Both the position numbers and the translations under genes were made by a program. A DNA stretch of 64,000 bases from CAINDZ01 sp964399195 (GTDB lineage: Bacteria > Krumholzibacteriota > Krumholzibacteriia > LZORAL124-64-63): assembly GCA_964399195.1 (NCBI GenBank), contig CAYNPY010000003.1, positions 19,914-83,913 on the forward strand, in the 5' to 3' direction. The notes beneath the pieces are model-generated. The model was not told the origin of the DNA, did not search any database, and saw nothing but the letters and a program-made list of their open reading frames with translations. Positions 17,379 through 27,200 of the stretch are shown one piece after another. Position 1 is the first letter of the stretch, and every line of letters begins with the position of its first letter.

Positions 17379-18545
17379 TCACTTCGCGTACTCGGCGGCC
17401 ACGGTCGCGTAGGCCCAGTCCAGCCACGCCGTGAGCGCCTCGATGTCGGACGTCTCGACGGTGGCGCCGCACCAGACGCGGAAGCCGACCGGGGCCTTGG
17501 CGTAGGCGTTGATGTCCTTGGCCACGCCCTCCTTGTCCAGCAGGCCGGAGATCTTCTTCGCCGCGACGGACTTCTCCTCGTCCGGCAGCTTAAGGAACCA
17601 GTCGGCCTTGACCTTGAAGCAGACCGACGTGTTCGAGCGGATCTCCTTCGACTCGGCCAGGAAGTCGATCCAGTCCGACTTCGCGACCCACTTCTCGAAG
17701 GCGGCCAGGTTGGCGTTCGAGCGCTTGTACAGGCCCTGCAGGCCGCCGATCGACTCGGCCCACTTCAGGGCGTCGATGGCGTCCTCGACGCAGAGCATCG
17801 ACGGCGTGTTGACCGTGCTGTACTCCAGCTCGCCCGGCTTCAGCTTGCCCTCGGCGGCCAGGCGGAAGATCTTCGGCAGCGGCCACGGCACCTTCGGCTC
17901 GTTCTCCTGCATGCGGGCCACCGCGCGCGGCGACAGGATGATGACGCCGTGCGCCGCCTCGCCGCCCAGCACCTTCTGCCACGAGAAGGTGACCACGTCC
18001 AGCTTGGCGAAATCCACCGGCATCGCGTACACGCCGGAGGTGGCGTCGCAGATGGTGATGCCCTCGCGGTCGGCGGCGATCCAGTCGAAGTTGGGCACCT
18101 TCACGCCCGAGGTGGTGCCGTTGAGCGTGAAGATGATGTCGTGCGCGCGGTTGGCCTGGCGCAGGTCCGGGAGCTTGCCGTAGTCGGCCTTGTACTCGTT
18201 CACCTGCGGCAGCTTCAGGTACTTGACGGCGTCGGTGATCCAGCCCTTGCCGAACGACTCCCAGCCGAAGATGTCGACCGGGCGCGGCCCGAGCATCGTC
18301 CACATCGCCAGTTCGACCGCGCCGGTGTCCGAGCCGGCGACGATGCCGATGCGGTAGTCGTCGGGCACCTCGAGCAGCTTCTTCATGCGGTCGGAGCATT
18401 CCTGCAGTCGCGCCTTGCCTTCCTTGGAGCGGTGGGAGCGGCCCACCAGCGCGCCCTTGAGCGCGTCGACGGTCCAGCCGGGGCGCTTGGCGCAGGGGCC
18501 GGACGAGAAGTTGGGACAGGCGGGTTTGCGAACGGGCTTTTCCAT
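17379..18545 (-). CDS. serC: Phosphoserine aminotransferase
   Basis: 388 residues from the ATG at 18545. PLP enzyme making phosphoserine from phosphohydroxypyruvate and glutamate. Marks of the class V fold are PNFSSGPCAKRPGWT at the N-terminus, LNGTTSGVKVPN, ITICDATSGVYAMPVDF and the PLP-lysine segment VVTFSWQKVLGGEAAHGV. The overall layout is that of the Methanosarcina/Rhizobium-type SerC rather than the E. coli type. First gene of the serine operon. A candidate promoter lies at 18595-18624. Confidence 0.93.
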   Translation of the reverse strand: MEKPVRKPACPNFSSGPCAKRPGWTVDALKGALVGRSHRSKEGKARLQECSDRMKKLLEVPDDYRIGIVAGSDTGAVELAMWTMLGPRPVDIFGWESFGKGWITDAVKYLKLPQVNEYKADYGKLPDLRQANRAHDIIFTLNGTTSGVKVPNFDWIAADREGITICDATSGVYAMPVDFAKLDVVTFSWQKVLGGEAAHGVIILSPRAVARMQENEPKVPWPLPKIFRLAAEGKLKPGELEYSTVNTPSMLCVEDAIDALKWAESIGGLQGLYKRSNANLAAFEKWVAKSDWIDFLAESKEIRSNTSVCFKVKADWFLKLPDEEKSVAAKKISGLLDKEGVAKDINAYAKAPVGFRVWCGATVETSDIEALTAWLDWAYATVAAEYAK

Positions 18546-18594
18546 GGCGTGAACTCCCTGAGGACGGGTGCCGGTGCAGGTCCGGAACAGGCGA

Positions 18595-18624
18595 AACGTA
18601 GTGGGTTGGCGCGGGGAATTGCAA
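18595..18624 (-). promoter_or_regulatory. Candidate serC promoter
   Basis: On the minus strand TTGCAA (18624-18619), 18 bases, then TACGTT (18600-18595), read on as TACGTTTC, which also resembles TAnnTTTG. It lies 50 bases before the serC ATG. The 279-base divergent gap to the histidine kinase gene holds no other clear signal. Confidence 0.4.
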
Positions 18625-18824
18625 CCCGGGGCGGGGGCGCACCGCGCCCCGCGCCTCGGGCCGAGCCGGTCCGGTTTCGGTGAAAGTCCCGCCTCAGATT
18701 TGAGAGGGATAGTCGTTGTCAATGGCCGCCGGAACCGTCGCCGGGTGGCAGGATCCGGCCCGACGCTTATGCTGAGCGGGACGCCGGCGCCGGCGCGGCC
18801 GGGACCGGTGCGGGAAGGATGGCC

Positions 18825-20372
18825 ATGAGCGGAAACGGCACCGACGAACACGAATCTGCGCCCTGCGGCAATCTCCTGGACCACCTGCTCGAGGGCTGCC
18901 AGGTGCTGGGCTTCGACTGGCGGTACCGCTACCTGAATCCCGCGGCCGAAACGCACAATCGGCGGCCGAACTCCGACCTGATCGGGCGCCGTTACCAGGA
19001 CATGTGGCCGGGCATCGAGGCCACCGAGGTCTACGGACGCATTCGCGACTGCCTCGAGTCCCGGATCCCCCACGCCATGGAGAACGAGTTCACGTTTCCC
19101 GACGGCCATGTCGGCTGGTTCGAGCTGCGGATCACGCCGGTGCCCGAGGGCGTGTTCATCATGTCGCTGGACGTGAGCGAGCGGAAGCGGATGGAAAGCG
19201 AACTGCGGCGCTCGGCCGAGCAGCTGCTGCAGGCGCAGAAGCTGGAATCGGTGGGACGCCTGGCCGGCGGCGTCGCGCACGACTTCAACAATCTGCTGAG
19301 CGTCATCATGGGCCACACCGAGCTGGCCCGGGAGGATGCCGGCGACAACGACGAGATGCAGGCGCACCTGCGCCGGATCGACCAGGCCGCGCGGCGCTCG
19401 GCGGAAGTGATCCAGCAGCTGCTGGCCTTCGCGCGCCGGCAGACGATCGAGCCGCGCCCGCTCGACATCAACGCCGAGGTCCAGGTCAATCTCGGCCTGT
19501 TGAGGCGGCTGATCGGCGAGGATATCGAACTGGCGTGGCATCCCGAGGGCGGTCTTCTGCCCGTGCTGATGGACCCCACGCAGGTGCACCAGATCCTGAC
19601 GAACCTCTGCCTGAACGCCCGCGACGCGATCACGGGCCACGGCCGGATCACGGTCGAGACCAGGAACGTCAGCCTGGACGCGGCGGCTTGTGAGGGCCGC
19701 CCCGGGTTCCAGCCGGGCGATTTCGTGGTGCTCACCGTCAGCGACGACGGTGTGGGCATGGCTCGCGAGGTGGCGGCGCGGGTCTTCGAGCCCTTCTTCA
19801 CGACCAAGGAGCTCGGCCACGGCACGGGTCTGGGGCTGGCGACGGTCTACGGCATCGTCAAGCAGAACGACGGCTTCATCAACGTCTACAGCGAGCCCGG
19901 CCGCGGCACCACGTTCCGCATCTATCTGAGGGGGGCGCCGGCGGCGCGGGTCGACGAGCGCGCGGAGGCCGGGGGCGCCCCGGCCGATTGGCACGGCACC
20001 GAGACCGTCCTGGTCGTCGAGGACGAGGAGTTGATCCTCGCGGTCACGTCCGGGATGCTCGAGCGGTCCGGCTACCGCGTGCTGGCGGCGTGCACCCCGG
20101 AGGGCGCGCTGGAACTGGCGCGCGGCAGCGACGGCCGGATCGATCTCCTGCTGTCGGATGTCATCATGCCCGACATGACGGGGCCGGCGCTGGCCGAGCG
20201 CGTGCGGGCGGCGCACCCGGATCTCAAGGTCCTCTACACCTCCGGCTACACGGCGAACGTGATCGCGCACCGCGGCGTCCTGGACCCCGGGGTGAACTTC
20301 CTGCCGAAGCCGTTCACGCGCCGGCAGCTGTCGGAGAAGGTCAGGCGGGTGCTGGACGGGCTGGAGCGCTGA
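18825..20372 (+). CDS. Hybrid PAS-histidine kinase with C-terminal receiver domain
   Basis: 515 residues. Start chosen at ATG 18825 because GGAAGG (18813-18818) is 6 bases upstream; an in-frame ATG at 18819 directly abuts it. Order: one PAS domain (about 15-125, FDWRYRYLNPAAETHNRR), a short coiled coil, HisKA with phospho-acceptor His152 in GVAHDFNN, HATPase with N box (LTNLCLNARDAI) and G boxes (DDGVGMA, GHGTGLGLATVYG), then a receiver (about 390-510, ETVLVVEDEELIL) with phospho-Asp445 in LLSDVIMPD and Lys in LPKPF. No membrane segment, so a cytosolic sensor. The output partner is not adjacent. The PAS ligand cannot be read from sequence. Confidence 0.93.
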   Translation: MSGNGTDEHESAPCGNLLDHLLEGCQVLGFDWRYRYLNPAAETHNRRPNSDLIGRRYQDMWPGIEATEVYGRIRDCLESRIPHAMENEFTFPDGHVGWFELRITPVPEGVFIMSLDVSERKRMESELRRSAEQLLQAQKLESVGRLAGGVAHDFNNLLSVIMGHTELAREDAGDNDEMQAHLRRIDQAARRSAEVIQQLLAFARRQTIEPRPLDINAEVQVNLGLLRRLIGEDIELAWHPEGGLLPVLMDPTQVHQILTNLCLNARDAITGHGRITVETRNVSLDAAACEGRPGFQPGDFVVLTVSDDGVGMAREVAARVFEPFFTTKELGHGTGLGLATVYGIVKQNDGFINVYSEPGRGTTFRIYLRGAPAARVDERAEAGGAPADWHGTETVLVVEDEELILAVTSGMLERSGYRVLAACTPEGALELARGSDGRIDLLLSDVIMPDMTGPALAERVRAAHPDLKVLYTSGYTANVIAHRGVLDPGVNFLPKPFTRRQLSEKVRRVLDGLER

Positions 20373-20407
20373 GCGCGGGAACGCCGCCTGCCGCCCCGCG
20401 AACGCGA

Positions 20408-20437
20408 GGACTGCCGCCCGCGAGCGGACGGCAGTCC
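20408..20437. terminator. Bidirectional terminator hairpin
   Basis: Perfect 9-base arms GGACTGCCG (20408-20416) and CGGCAGTCC (20429-20437), with further pairing inside the 12-base loop, between the convergent kinase and endonuclease genes. No U-tract. Confidence 0.55.
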
Positions 20438-20466
20438 GGTGAGATCGGTCAGGCCTTTCCGGCGGA

Positions 20467-22911
20467 CTACCTGCGGGTCACCAACGCCTTGGCCACCGCG
20501 AACGTCTGCCCGGTGTTCTTCTTGCCGGCGGTCGCCCTGACGCCGGCAACCCATGTGAACTCCACGTAGCGGTCGCCCGTGCCCTGCAGCTGGCACGAAT
20601 AGCCCTTGACGGTGGCCTCGGACTCGCTGACCGGGATCGCGGTGGAGGTCATGCCGGCCGCGGCGCCGCCGGTCGCCGTGAACGTGCCCTCGTAGCTGAG
20701 GAACTGCACGACCTGGCCCGAGGCGTTGACCAGCGCGAAGCCGTCCGGCGCGCCGTTCTGCAGCCCGGCCCAGCTGAACGACAGCACGCCGTAGCCGGCC
20801 TGCAGGTTGCCGAACGTGCCGCTCAGCGCCTTGGTCATGTACACCGCGCCGTCGGCGCCGTTGTAAGCCAGCAGCGTCCAGCCCGCCAGCGAGGTGCCTG
20901 CCGGGCCGGCCAGCTCGACCAGCTCGCCGCTGTCGGTGCCGGCGTTGTCGTAGTGGAACTCGTTGATCCAGACGTTGGCCAGCGCCGGCGCAGTCACCGT
21001 GACGGGCGCCGTGTCGGAGTGCTGGGCGCCGTCGTCGTCCGTCACCGTGAGCGTGGCGGTGTACGAGCCGGCTGCCGCGTAGGCGTGCGTCGGGTTGGCC
21101 GCCGTGCTGGTCGCGCCGTCGCCGAAGTTCCACAGCCAGGCGGTGATGGTGCCGTCGCTGTCGCTCGAACCCGCGGACGAGAAGGCGATGTTCGCGCCCG
21201 TGGTGCCGCTGTAGGGGCCGTTGGCCTGCGCGACCGGCGCCACGTTGGGGGCGGTGATCGTCACTGCGGCGGTGTCGGAATGCTGGGCGCCGTCATCATC
21301 CGTCACGGTGAGCGTGGCGGTGTAGGAGCCCGCCGCGGCGTAGGCGTGGGCCGGATTGGCCGCCGTGCTGGTCGCGCCGTCGCCGAAGTTCCACGACCAG
21401 GCGACGATGGCGCCGTCGCTGTCGGTCGAGCCCGCNNNNNNNNNNNNNNNNNNNNNNNNNNNNNNNNNNNNNNNNNNNNNNNNNNNNNNNNNNNNNNNNN
21501 NNNNNNNNNNNNNNNNNNNNNNNNNNNNNNNNNNNAGGTACATCGCCCCGCCGCTGCCGTTGTAGCCGACCACCGACCAGCCGCTCAGCGACGTGCCGGC
21601 CGTGCCGCAGACCTCGACCAGCTCGCCGGTGTCGGTGCCGTCGTTGTCGTAGTGGATCTCGTTGATCCAGACCACCGTGCCGCCGCCGCCGCCCGTCGGC
21701 GTGGCCGAGGCCGTGGCCGACGGCGCGGACTCGTTGCCGGTCACGTCGTCGGCCGTCACGCGGTACCAGTAGGTGACCCCGCCGGTGACCGCGTTGTCCG
21801 TGTAGGCGCTGTTGGCCAGCAGCGTGCCGTTGAGCGCGCTGAAGGGGCCGGCCGCGGCGGTGGCGCGGTAGACGGTGTAGCCGGCCAGGTCGGCCTCGGA
21901 GTTGTTCGCCCAGTCCAGCGTGACCGAGCCGGCGCCTGCCGTCGCCAGCAGGCCGGTGGGCGCGGCGGGCGGCGTCGTGTCGCCCGTGCCGCAATTGCCG
22001 CTGAACAGGCAGGCCACCCACTCGGGGTGGTCGATGAACGGGTTGCGGTTGCCCTGGTAGGCGTAGACCGCGTCGTTGCGGGCCTGTTCCTTGGCGTCGA
22101 CGGGATCATCGAGGTGCCACTGCAGCACGGTGGCCAGCAGGCCCATGTAGGCCGTGCTCTCGTTGCTGCCGGTGTTCGAGGCCTCGATCAGCGACAGGGT
22201 GTTCGTGAGGATCAGGTCGGGTTCGGCGTACCCGGTGATGCCGTGCGTGCCGCCCTCGTAGCGGACGTCCATGTACAGCAGGGCGCGCGCGACGTCGCCG
22301 CGGCGGTCCCACCACGTCTCCCAGTAGGTGACGTCCGACCAGTTCGACCAGCCGGGGTAGACACCCGTGCCGCCGCCCACGCCGTTCACCAGCTGCGTCG
22401 GGTACTCGGTGCCCGTGCCGCCGACCACGCCGTAAGGCTTGTTGCCGCGCGACGAGTTGTAGCTGTCGTTGCAGATGAACAGGTGGTGGCAGTCGGTGTA
22501 CGGGTAGTTGGAGGCGCCGTCGTTGGGGAAGCCGTAGCTCTTGGCCCAGACGTGCTCGCGGTTGTAGTCGAGGTTGCCCTCACCGTACTTCGGGAAGCTG
22601 GCGTTCAGGTAGACGTCCAGCACGCGCCCGCTGTCGGCCGGGTCGGTGTCGGCGGCCTCGACCACGTTCCAGGTGTCGGTGGCCGTCGAGGTGTAGGGGA
22701 TCTTCAGGTGGTCGTCGATGACGGCGTGGAGGGTCGAGCGGAGGGTGGCGGCGGAGGTGGCGTTGACGCTGTCGTAGTACCCGGCGGGGATGCCTTTCTC
22801 GAAGCCCGGCGGCGCCGTCGGCGGGGCCAGGGGGTGGTCGTTCGAACAGCCGCCGAAGACGACGGCCAGGGCCAGGAACCACAGGGCGAGCGCGCGGATC
22901 GAGGGACGCAT
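20467..22911 (-). CDS. Secreted endonuclease I lipoprotein with FN3, PKD and lamin-tail modules (contains assembly gap)
   Basis: N-terminal lipoprotein signal (LALAVVFGGCSN) then an endonuclease I/NucM domain (about residues 40-290) with the active-site segment NREHVWAKSYGFPNDG and CHHLFICNDSYNSSRGNKPYG. It would cut extracellular DNA non-specifically. After it come an FN3-like module (about 315-400), a lamin-tail-like module starting VWINEIHYDNDGTD, the 100-N gap, two PKD domains (WSWNFGDGATST..., WLWNFGDGATST...) and a second lamin-tail-like module (VWINEFHYDNAGTD) to the C-terminus. The first lamin-tail module is cut by the gap and its missing end alone would need more than 100 bases, so the true length exceeds 814 residues. 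The reading frame across the gap is not reliable evidence. Likely role: nutrient scavenging from DNA. Confidence 0.85.
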   Translation of the reverse strand: MRPSIRALALWFLALAVVFGGCSNDHPLAPPTAPPGFEKGIPAGYYDSVNATSAATLRSTLHAVIDDHLKIPYTSTATDTWNVVEAADTDPADSGRVLDVYLNASFPKYGEGNLDYNREHVWAKSYGFPNDGASNYPYTDCHHLFICNDSYNSSRGNKPYGVVGGTGTEYPTQLVNGVGGGTGVYPGWSNWSDVTYWETWWDRRGDVARALLYMDVRYEGGTHGITGYAEPDLILTNTLSLIEASNTGSNESTAYMGLLATVLQWHLDDPVDAKEQARNDAVYAYQGNRNPFIDHPEWVACLFSGNCGTGDTTPPAAPTGLLATAGAGSVTLDWANNSEADLAGYTVYRATAAAGPFSALNGTLLANSAYTDNAVTGGVTYWYRVTADDVTGNESAPSATASATPTGGGGGTVVWINEIHYDNDGTDTGELVEVCGTAGTSLSGWSVVGYNGSGGAMYXXXXXXXXXXXXXXXXXXXXXXXXXXXXXXXXXXAGSTDSDGAIVAWSWNFGDGATSTAANPAHAYAAAGSYTATLTVTDDDGAQHSDTAAVTITAPNVAPVAQANGPYSGTTGANIAFSSAGSSDSDGTITAWLWNFGDGATSTAANPTHAYAAAGSYTATLTVTDDDGAQHSDTAPVTVTAPALANVWINEFHYDNAGTDSGELVELAGPAGTSLAGWTLLAYNGADGAVYMTKALSGTFGNLQAGYGVLSFSWAGLQNGAPDGFALVNASGQVVQFLSYEGTFTATGGAAAGMTSTAIPVSESEATVKGYSCQLQGTGDRYVEFTWVAGVRATAGKKNTGQTFAVAKALVTRR
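20997..21435 (-). repeat. Tandem PKD-domain coding repeats
   Basis: Two consecutive copies of about 240 bases (roughly 20997-21236 and 21237-21435, the second cut by the gap) share long identical stretches, encoding the FGDGATSTAANP.HAYAAAGSY module twice. The similarity at DNA level points to recent duplication or gene conversion. Confidence 0.8.
21436..21535. other. Scaffold gap (100 N) inside PKD/lamin-tail repeats
   Basis: Run of exactly 100 Ns. It falls next to a PKD repeat that has a near-identical copy about 240 bases away, a typical place for short-read assembly to break. Real missing length is unknown. Confidence 0.95.
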
Positions 22912-23167
22912 CCCGAACCTCCTGCCGGGGTGAGTGGCGATGGCGGGGCGAGTCTAGGCGGCGCGCTTCGGACTGCCAAGCGCGAGTTGTCCCGATCATG
23001 TGAATATTCGGTGTTGGACCGCCCGGAATCGGGAGGTCATCGGTTGTGATTCACGCGCGGCCGTGGAACGCCCCTTGCTGAATCGTCCCGGCGCGGCGCG
23101 CGGCCGGCGGGATCGACCCCGCCCCGCGGAACGCCGCCCGACACCGGACCGCCGCGAGGGCCGCCCC

Positions 23168-24289
23168 ATGGGCTTGCCGTCCAGCCGGACGCACATCCGC
23201 GCGATCGCGAGGCGAATCGGGCCGCCGGCCGCCTTCCTGGCCGCGTGCGTCCTCCTCGCGGCGCCACCGACGCCGGCCCCGGCGAGCACCAGCGACGGCC
23301 TGCCGCCGGCCCGCCTGCGCTTCAGCGTCCAGGACCCGGACGGCAATTTCTTCCCCCACGGCGAGGTCGAATTCTGCCTGCAGGGCGGCGGCTGCCTGTA
23401 CGCGGACATCGACCGCGGCTACCCGGGGCAGTTCTTCGTGCCGGCGGCGAAGCTGGTGCCGGGCGGCCTCTACCAGGTCATGGTCTACGATCCGGATGTC
23501 GACGTGGTCTATGAGACGCGCGACTGGCGCTACGTGCCGGCGGACCACGATCCCGGCTACGACATCCTGCTGGGCGTCGACAAGTTCCTGGTCTTCGCGC
23601 AGTTCCGCGGGCTGCCGGGCGGCGGCCTCGCGTTCGAGATCGCCAACACGCTGAACCCCGAGTGGGAGGCGCGAGCGGGCGCGGCGGTGGCGGCGTCCGG
23701 TCCGGAGCCCTTGCCCGGGTTCCCGAAGCTGGTGGGGCGCCTGACGGTGCCGGTACTGCTGGGCTCGCGCTACGGCGAGGACCCGCAGGCCGCCGGCGGC
23801 GTGCTGGGCGTGGATCCCGGGCTGGGCGTGGCGCTGGCCTGGCGCAGCCGCTACCCGCAGCGGTTGGAGGCAGGCGCGCGGCGCGTGCCGTTCCACGAGA
23901 TCACCCTGGCCTGGGACGGCAACCGCTACGAGACGGCGCAGGCGCTGACCCCGGGGCGGAGCAGCGACGTCGTCTTCCATCGCCTGACCGTCGCCTATGG
24001 CCTGGGCCGCGCCGCTCCGAGCGGCGAGTCGCAGTTCAGCCTGTCGGCCGTGCTGGGCGCCGGCGCGGTGCTGGACCGCACCGAGGTCCTGCGCTACCTG
24101 GGCCGCGAGTACCGCATGTTCGGCCTGGGGCTGAGGCTGGCGTACGCGCGCGAGATCGCCGCCGGCCGCGGCGTTCGCGTGGGCCTGTGCGCCACGGCGG
24201 AGATGATGCACTGGCGGGCCACGCCCGTCGGGACCGATCACTGGCACGGCGCGGCGCCCGCGGTGGCGCTGGGCCTGGCCTTCTATTGA
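23168..24289 (+). CDS. Secreted protein of unknown function, probable outer-membrane barrel
   Basis: 373 residues from ATG 23168, preceded by GAGGG. A longer upstream open frame lacks signal-like features; from this start a signal peptide is visible (FLAACVLLAAPPTPAPAS). The N-terminal part (about 35-130) reads like a small beta-sandwich (RLRFSVQDPDGNFFPHGEVEF, PGGLYQVMVYDPDVDVVYETRDWRY). The rest alternates polar and hydrophobic residues with many Gly and aromatic residues and ends in a hydrophobic-aromatic strand (AVALGLAFY), the usual C-terminus of outer-membrane barrels. I do not recognise a family. The downstream Calx-beta lipoprotein starts 9 bases later, so the two may be a secreted pair. 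Confidence 0.65.
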   Translation: MGLPSSRTHIRAIARRIGPPAAFLAACVLLAAPPTPAPASTSDGLPPARLRFSVQDPDGNFFPHGEVEFCLQGGGCLYADIDRGYPGQFFVPAAKLVPGGLYQVMVYDPDVDVVYETRDWRYVPADHDPGYDILLGVDKFLVFAQFRGLPGGGLAFEIANTLNPEWEARAGAAVAASGPEPLPGFPKLVGRLTVPVLLGSRYGEDPQAAGGVLGVDPGLGVALAWRSRYPQRLEAGARRVPFHEITLAWDGNRYETAQALTPGRSSDVVFHRLTVAYGLGRAAPSGESQFSLSAVLGAGAVLDRTEVLRYLGREYRMFGLGLRLAYAREIAAGRGVRVGLCATAEMMHWRATPVGTDHWHGAAPAVALGLAFY

Positions 24290-24297
24290 GGAGCGAC

Positions 24298-27200
24298 GTG
24301 GACGCGGCAAGGCGGCAACGGCGGCGGGATGGTCGGGGGGCGGCGGCAATGCCGGCGCCGGCGCTCGCCCTGCTGTTCCTGCTGCTCGGGTTGCTGCCGG
24401 GCTGCGACGGCAAGGACAACGATTGGGACGCCTTCGACCCCTCGCGCAAGCTGCTGACGGTGGCCGCCGACACGCTGCGCCTGGCCGAGGGCGGCGACGG
24501 CCGCGCGCTGGTGTTCTCGCTGCAGATGGTGCCGGACGACACGGTCTTCGTGGAGTTGGCGGCCGACGGTGGGCAAGCCACGGCCGAGCCGGCGACGCTG
24601 GTGTTCGCGCCCGACGACGACGAATGGTCGCGCCCGCGCACCGCCGTCATCACCGCGGTCGACGACGACCTGGACGAGGGCGCGCACCGGGACGCGCTCA
24701 CGGTGCTGGCCGTCTCGCGCGATCCGGACTACGACGGCCAGGGCGGCCCCGCGCTGGTGCCGCTGGCGATCACGGACGACGACCGCGCCGGCGTGGCCGT
24801 CTCCGCGACGCTGGTCGAACTGGTCGAGGCGCCGCCCGGCGCGCTGGAGCGCACCTACGAACTGGTCCTCACCTCGCAGCCGACCGCGGACGTGACCGTG
24901 GCGATCACCGCCGCGCCCGCCGAACCGTCCCTGCACGTGTCGCCGTCGTCGGTCGTCTTCACGCCGGCCGATTGGGCTGGCCCCCGCACCGTGACCCTGT
25001 GGGCCGAGCAGGACCAGGACGACGCCGACGACCTGACCGTGATCCTTTCGCACGCGGCCGCCTCGACCGATCCGCGCTACGGCGCGTCGCTCGCGATCGC
25101 CGACGTCACGGTGCAGGTCTACGACAACACCATGCCGCCGATCGCGCGCCTGCGCCCGGCCGGCGGCGCCGCGGCCCTGTCGCTGGCCGAGGCCGCCCCG
25201 GGCGCGACAGCCGACGTCGAGATCGTGCTGGACCGCCCCAGCCGGCAGCCCGTGCAGCTGCACCTGGCGACCGGCGACGACACCGCCGTCGGCGGCCAGG
25301 ACTACCAGAGCGTGGATCTGGACGTCACCTTCGCGCCGGGCGACCCGCTGGTCAGGACCGTGCCGCTGCGCGTGATCGACGACGCGCTGCTGGAGAACAC
25401 CGAGCGCTTCGAGGTGGTGCTGACCGGGCTGGGCAACGCCATCATCGGCGACGACGACCGCCTCCACTGCGCGATCGTCGACAACGACCTGACGACGCTC
25501 ACACTGAGCGTGCTGCCGGCGCCCGAGGACGGCGGCTCGGCGCAGTTCGTGGTCACCATCCCGGCGCCGCAGCCGCTGCCGGTGGGCTTCACGTTCACGA
25601 CCGCCGCCGGCACGGCCACCAGCGGCGTCGACTTCGAGCCCGTCGCTGCCGCCTACTTCATCGCGCCGGGCCAGACGCAGCGGGTCATTCCGGTGGTGCT
25701 GCGCGCCGATCCCTACCATGAGGGCAACGAGACCTTCACCGCCAACCTCACCAACGTCTCGGCGACCGCGGTCTGGAGCGGAGCGCCGGTCGTGGCGACG
25801 ATCGTGGACGACGACCCGCAGGCGATCGCGCTGGACGGCCCGGTGGTCGGCGAGGCCGCCGGCAGCGCGGTGTTCACGCTGCGCCTGCAGGCGCCCTACG
25901 ACGCGCCCGTGACCTTGACGGTCACGACGCTGGCCGGCGACGGAGTGGGCGCGGGCGCGGGGCAGGAGGACGCCGCGGCGGGCAGCGACTACGTGGCCGT
26001 CACGGGCGCCGCCTGGGTCGTCCCGGCCGACGCCACCACGGCCACGTTCCCGGTGGCGCTGCTGGCGGGGACCGCGGCCGAGGCGCTGCACGAGTACTTC
26101 CGCCTGCGCGTCGACACGGCGAGCCGGCCCGGCTTCGCGGGGCTGGTGGCAACCGCCGACGTCGTCGACGACGACCAGCCCTTCCTGACGGCCGCGGACC
26201 TGGTCGTGACCGAGTCGTCCGGCGCGGCCGTCTTCGCGGTGAGGCTGGTCGACGGCGCGGGCGCGGCGGTCACCAGCAGCGCCGACGTCCACTTCCGCGC
26301 CGACACCATCGACCAGACCGCGACCGCGGGCGCGGACTACGCGGCCGTCGGCGCCTTCTTCACGATCCCGGCCGGCCAGGGCGCCGTGGCCGTGCCGGTG
26401 ACGCTGATCGACGACGCCTGGGACGACGACAGCGAGACCTTCGTGCTGCGCCTGTCGGCCCCGGCCAACGCGCAGCTGGACCCGGGCGAGGCCGACGCCT
26501 TCTGCGCGATCACCGACGACGAGTTCCCCTCGATCAACCTGGGCGCCGCGATCACGCGCGCCAACGAGGGCAGCACGCTGGTCTTCACGGTGAGCCTGAC
26601 CACCCCGCGCCAGGCGCCCACGACCTTCACGCTGGCGGTCCTGCCCGGCACCACCGGCGGCTCCGGCGTGGATTACCTGTTCACGGCCGGCGGCGCGCAG
26701 GTGATCCCGCCGTTCGTGCCGTCGCTCAGCTTCTCGGTGCCGCTGCTGGACGATCAGCTGGCGGGCGAACCCGACGAGGCGCTGCGCGCCACCATCGCCG
26801 CCGCCAACGTGGCCCTCGGCGTCGCCGCGCTGGACCTGACCATCGTCGATGCGCCCGAGCTGTCCATCGGGGCGGCGCCGGCCGTCGTCGAGGGGGCTCC
26901 GGCGGAGTTCCCGGTCACCCTGGACGCGCCGTCGACGGCGCCGGTCAGCTTCCGCGTGCAGTTCTCCAGCGGCACGGCCAACGTCGCCCGGGACATCAAC
27001 GGCTCCGGGACCGGACCGTTCACGATCCCGGCCGGCTCGATCGGCGTGAACGTGCCGGTGCCGACCGTCGCCGGCGACGGCGGCGACCTGGCGAGCGAGA
27101 CCTTCACGACGACGCTGATCAGCCCGGCCAACGCCACGCTGAGCGGCTTCAACTCGGCCGCGGGCACGATCCTGGACGGCGACCCCTCGCCGCTCTCGTT

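Noticed and set aside
21436..21535. Frameshift or pseudogene in the endonuclease gene
   Set aside because: The interruption is a 100-N scaffold gap; both flanks are intact coding sequence.
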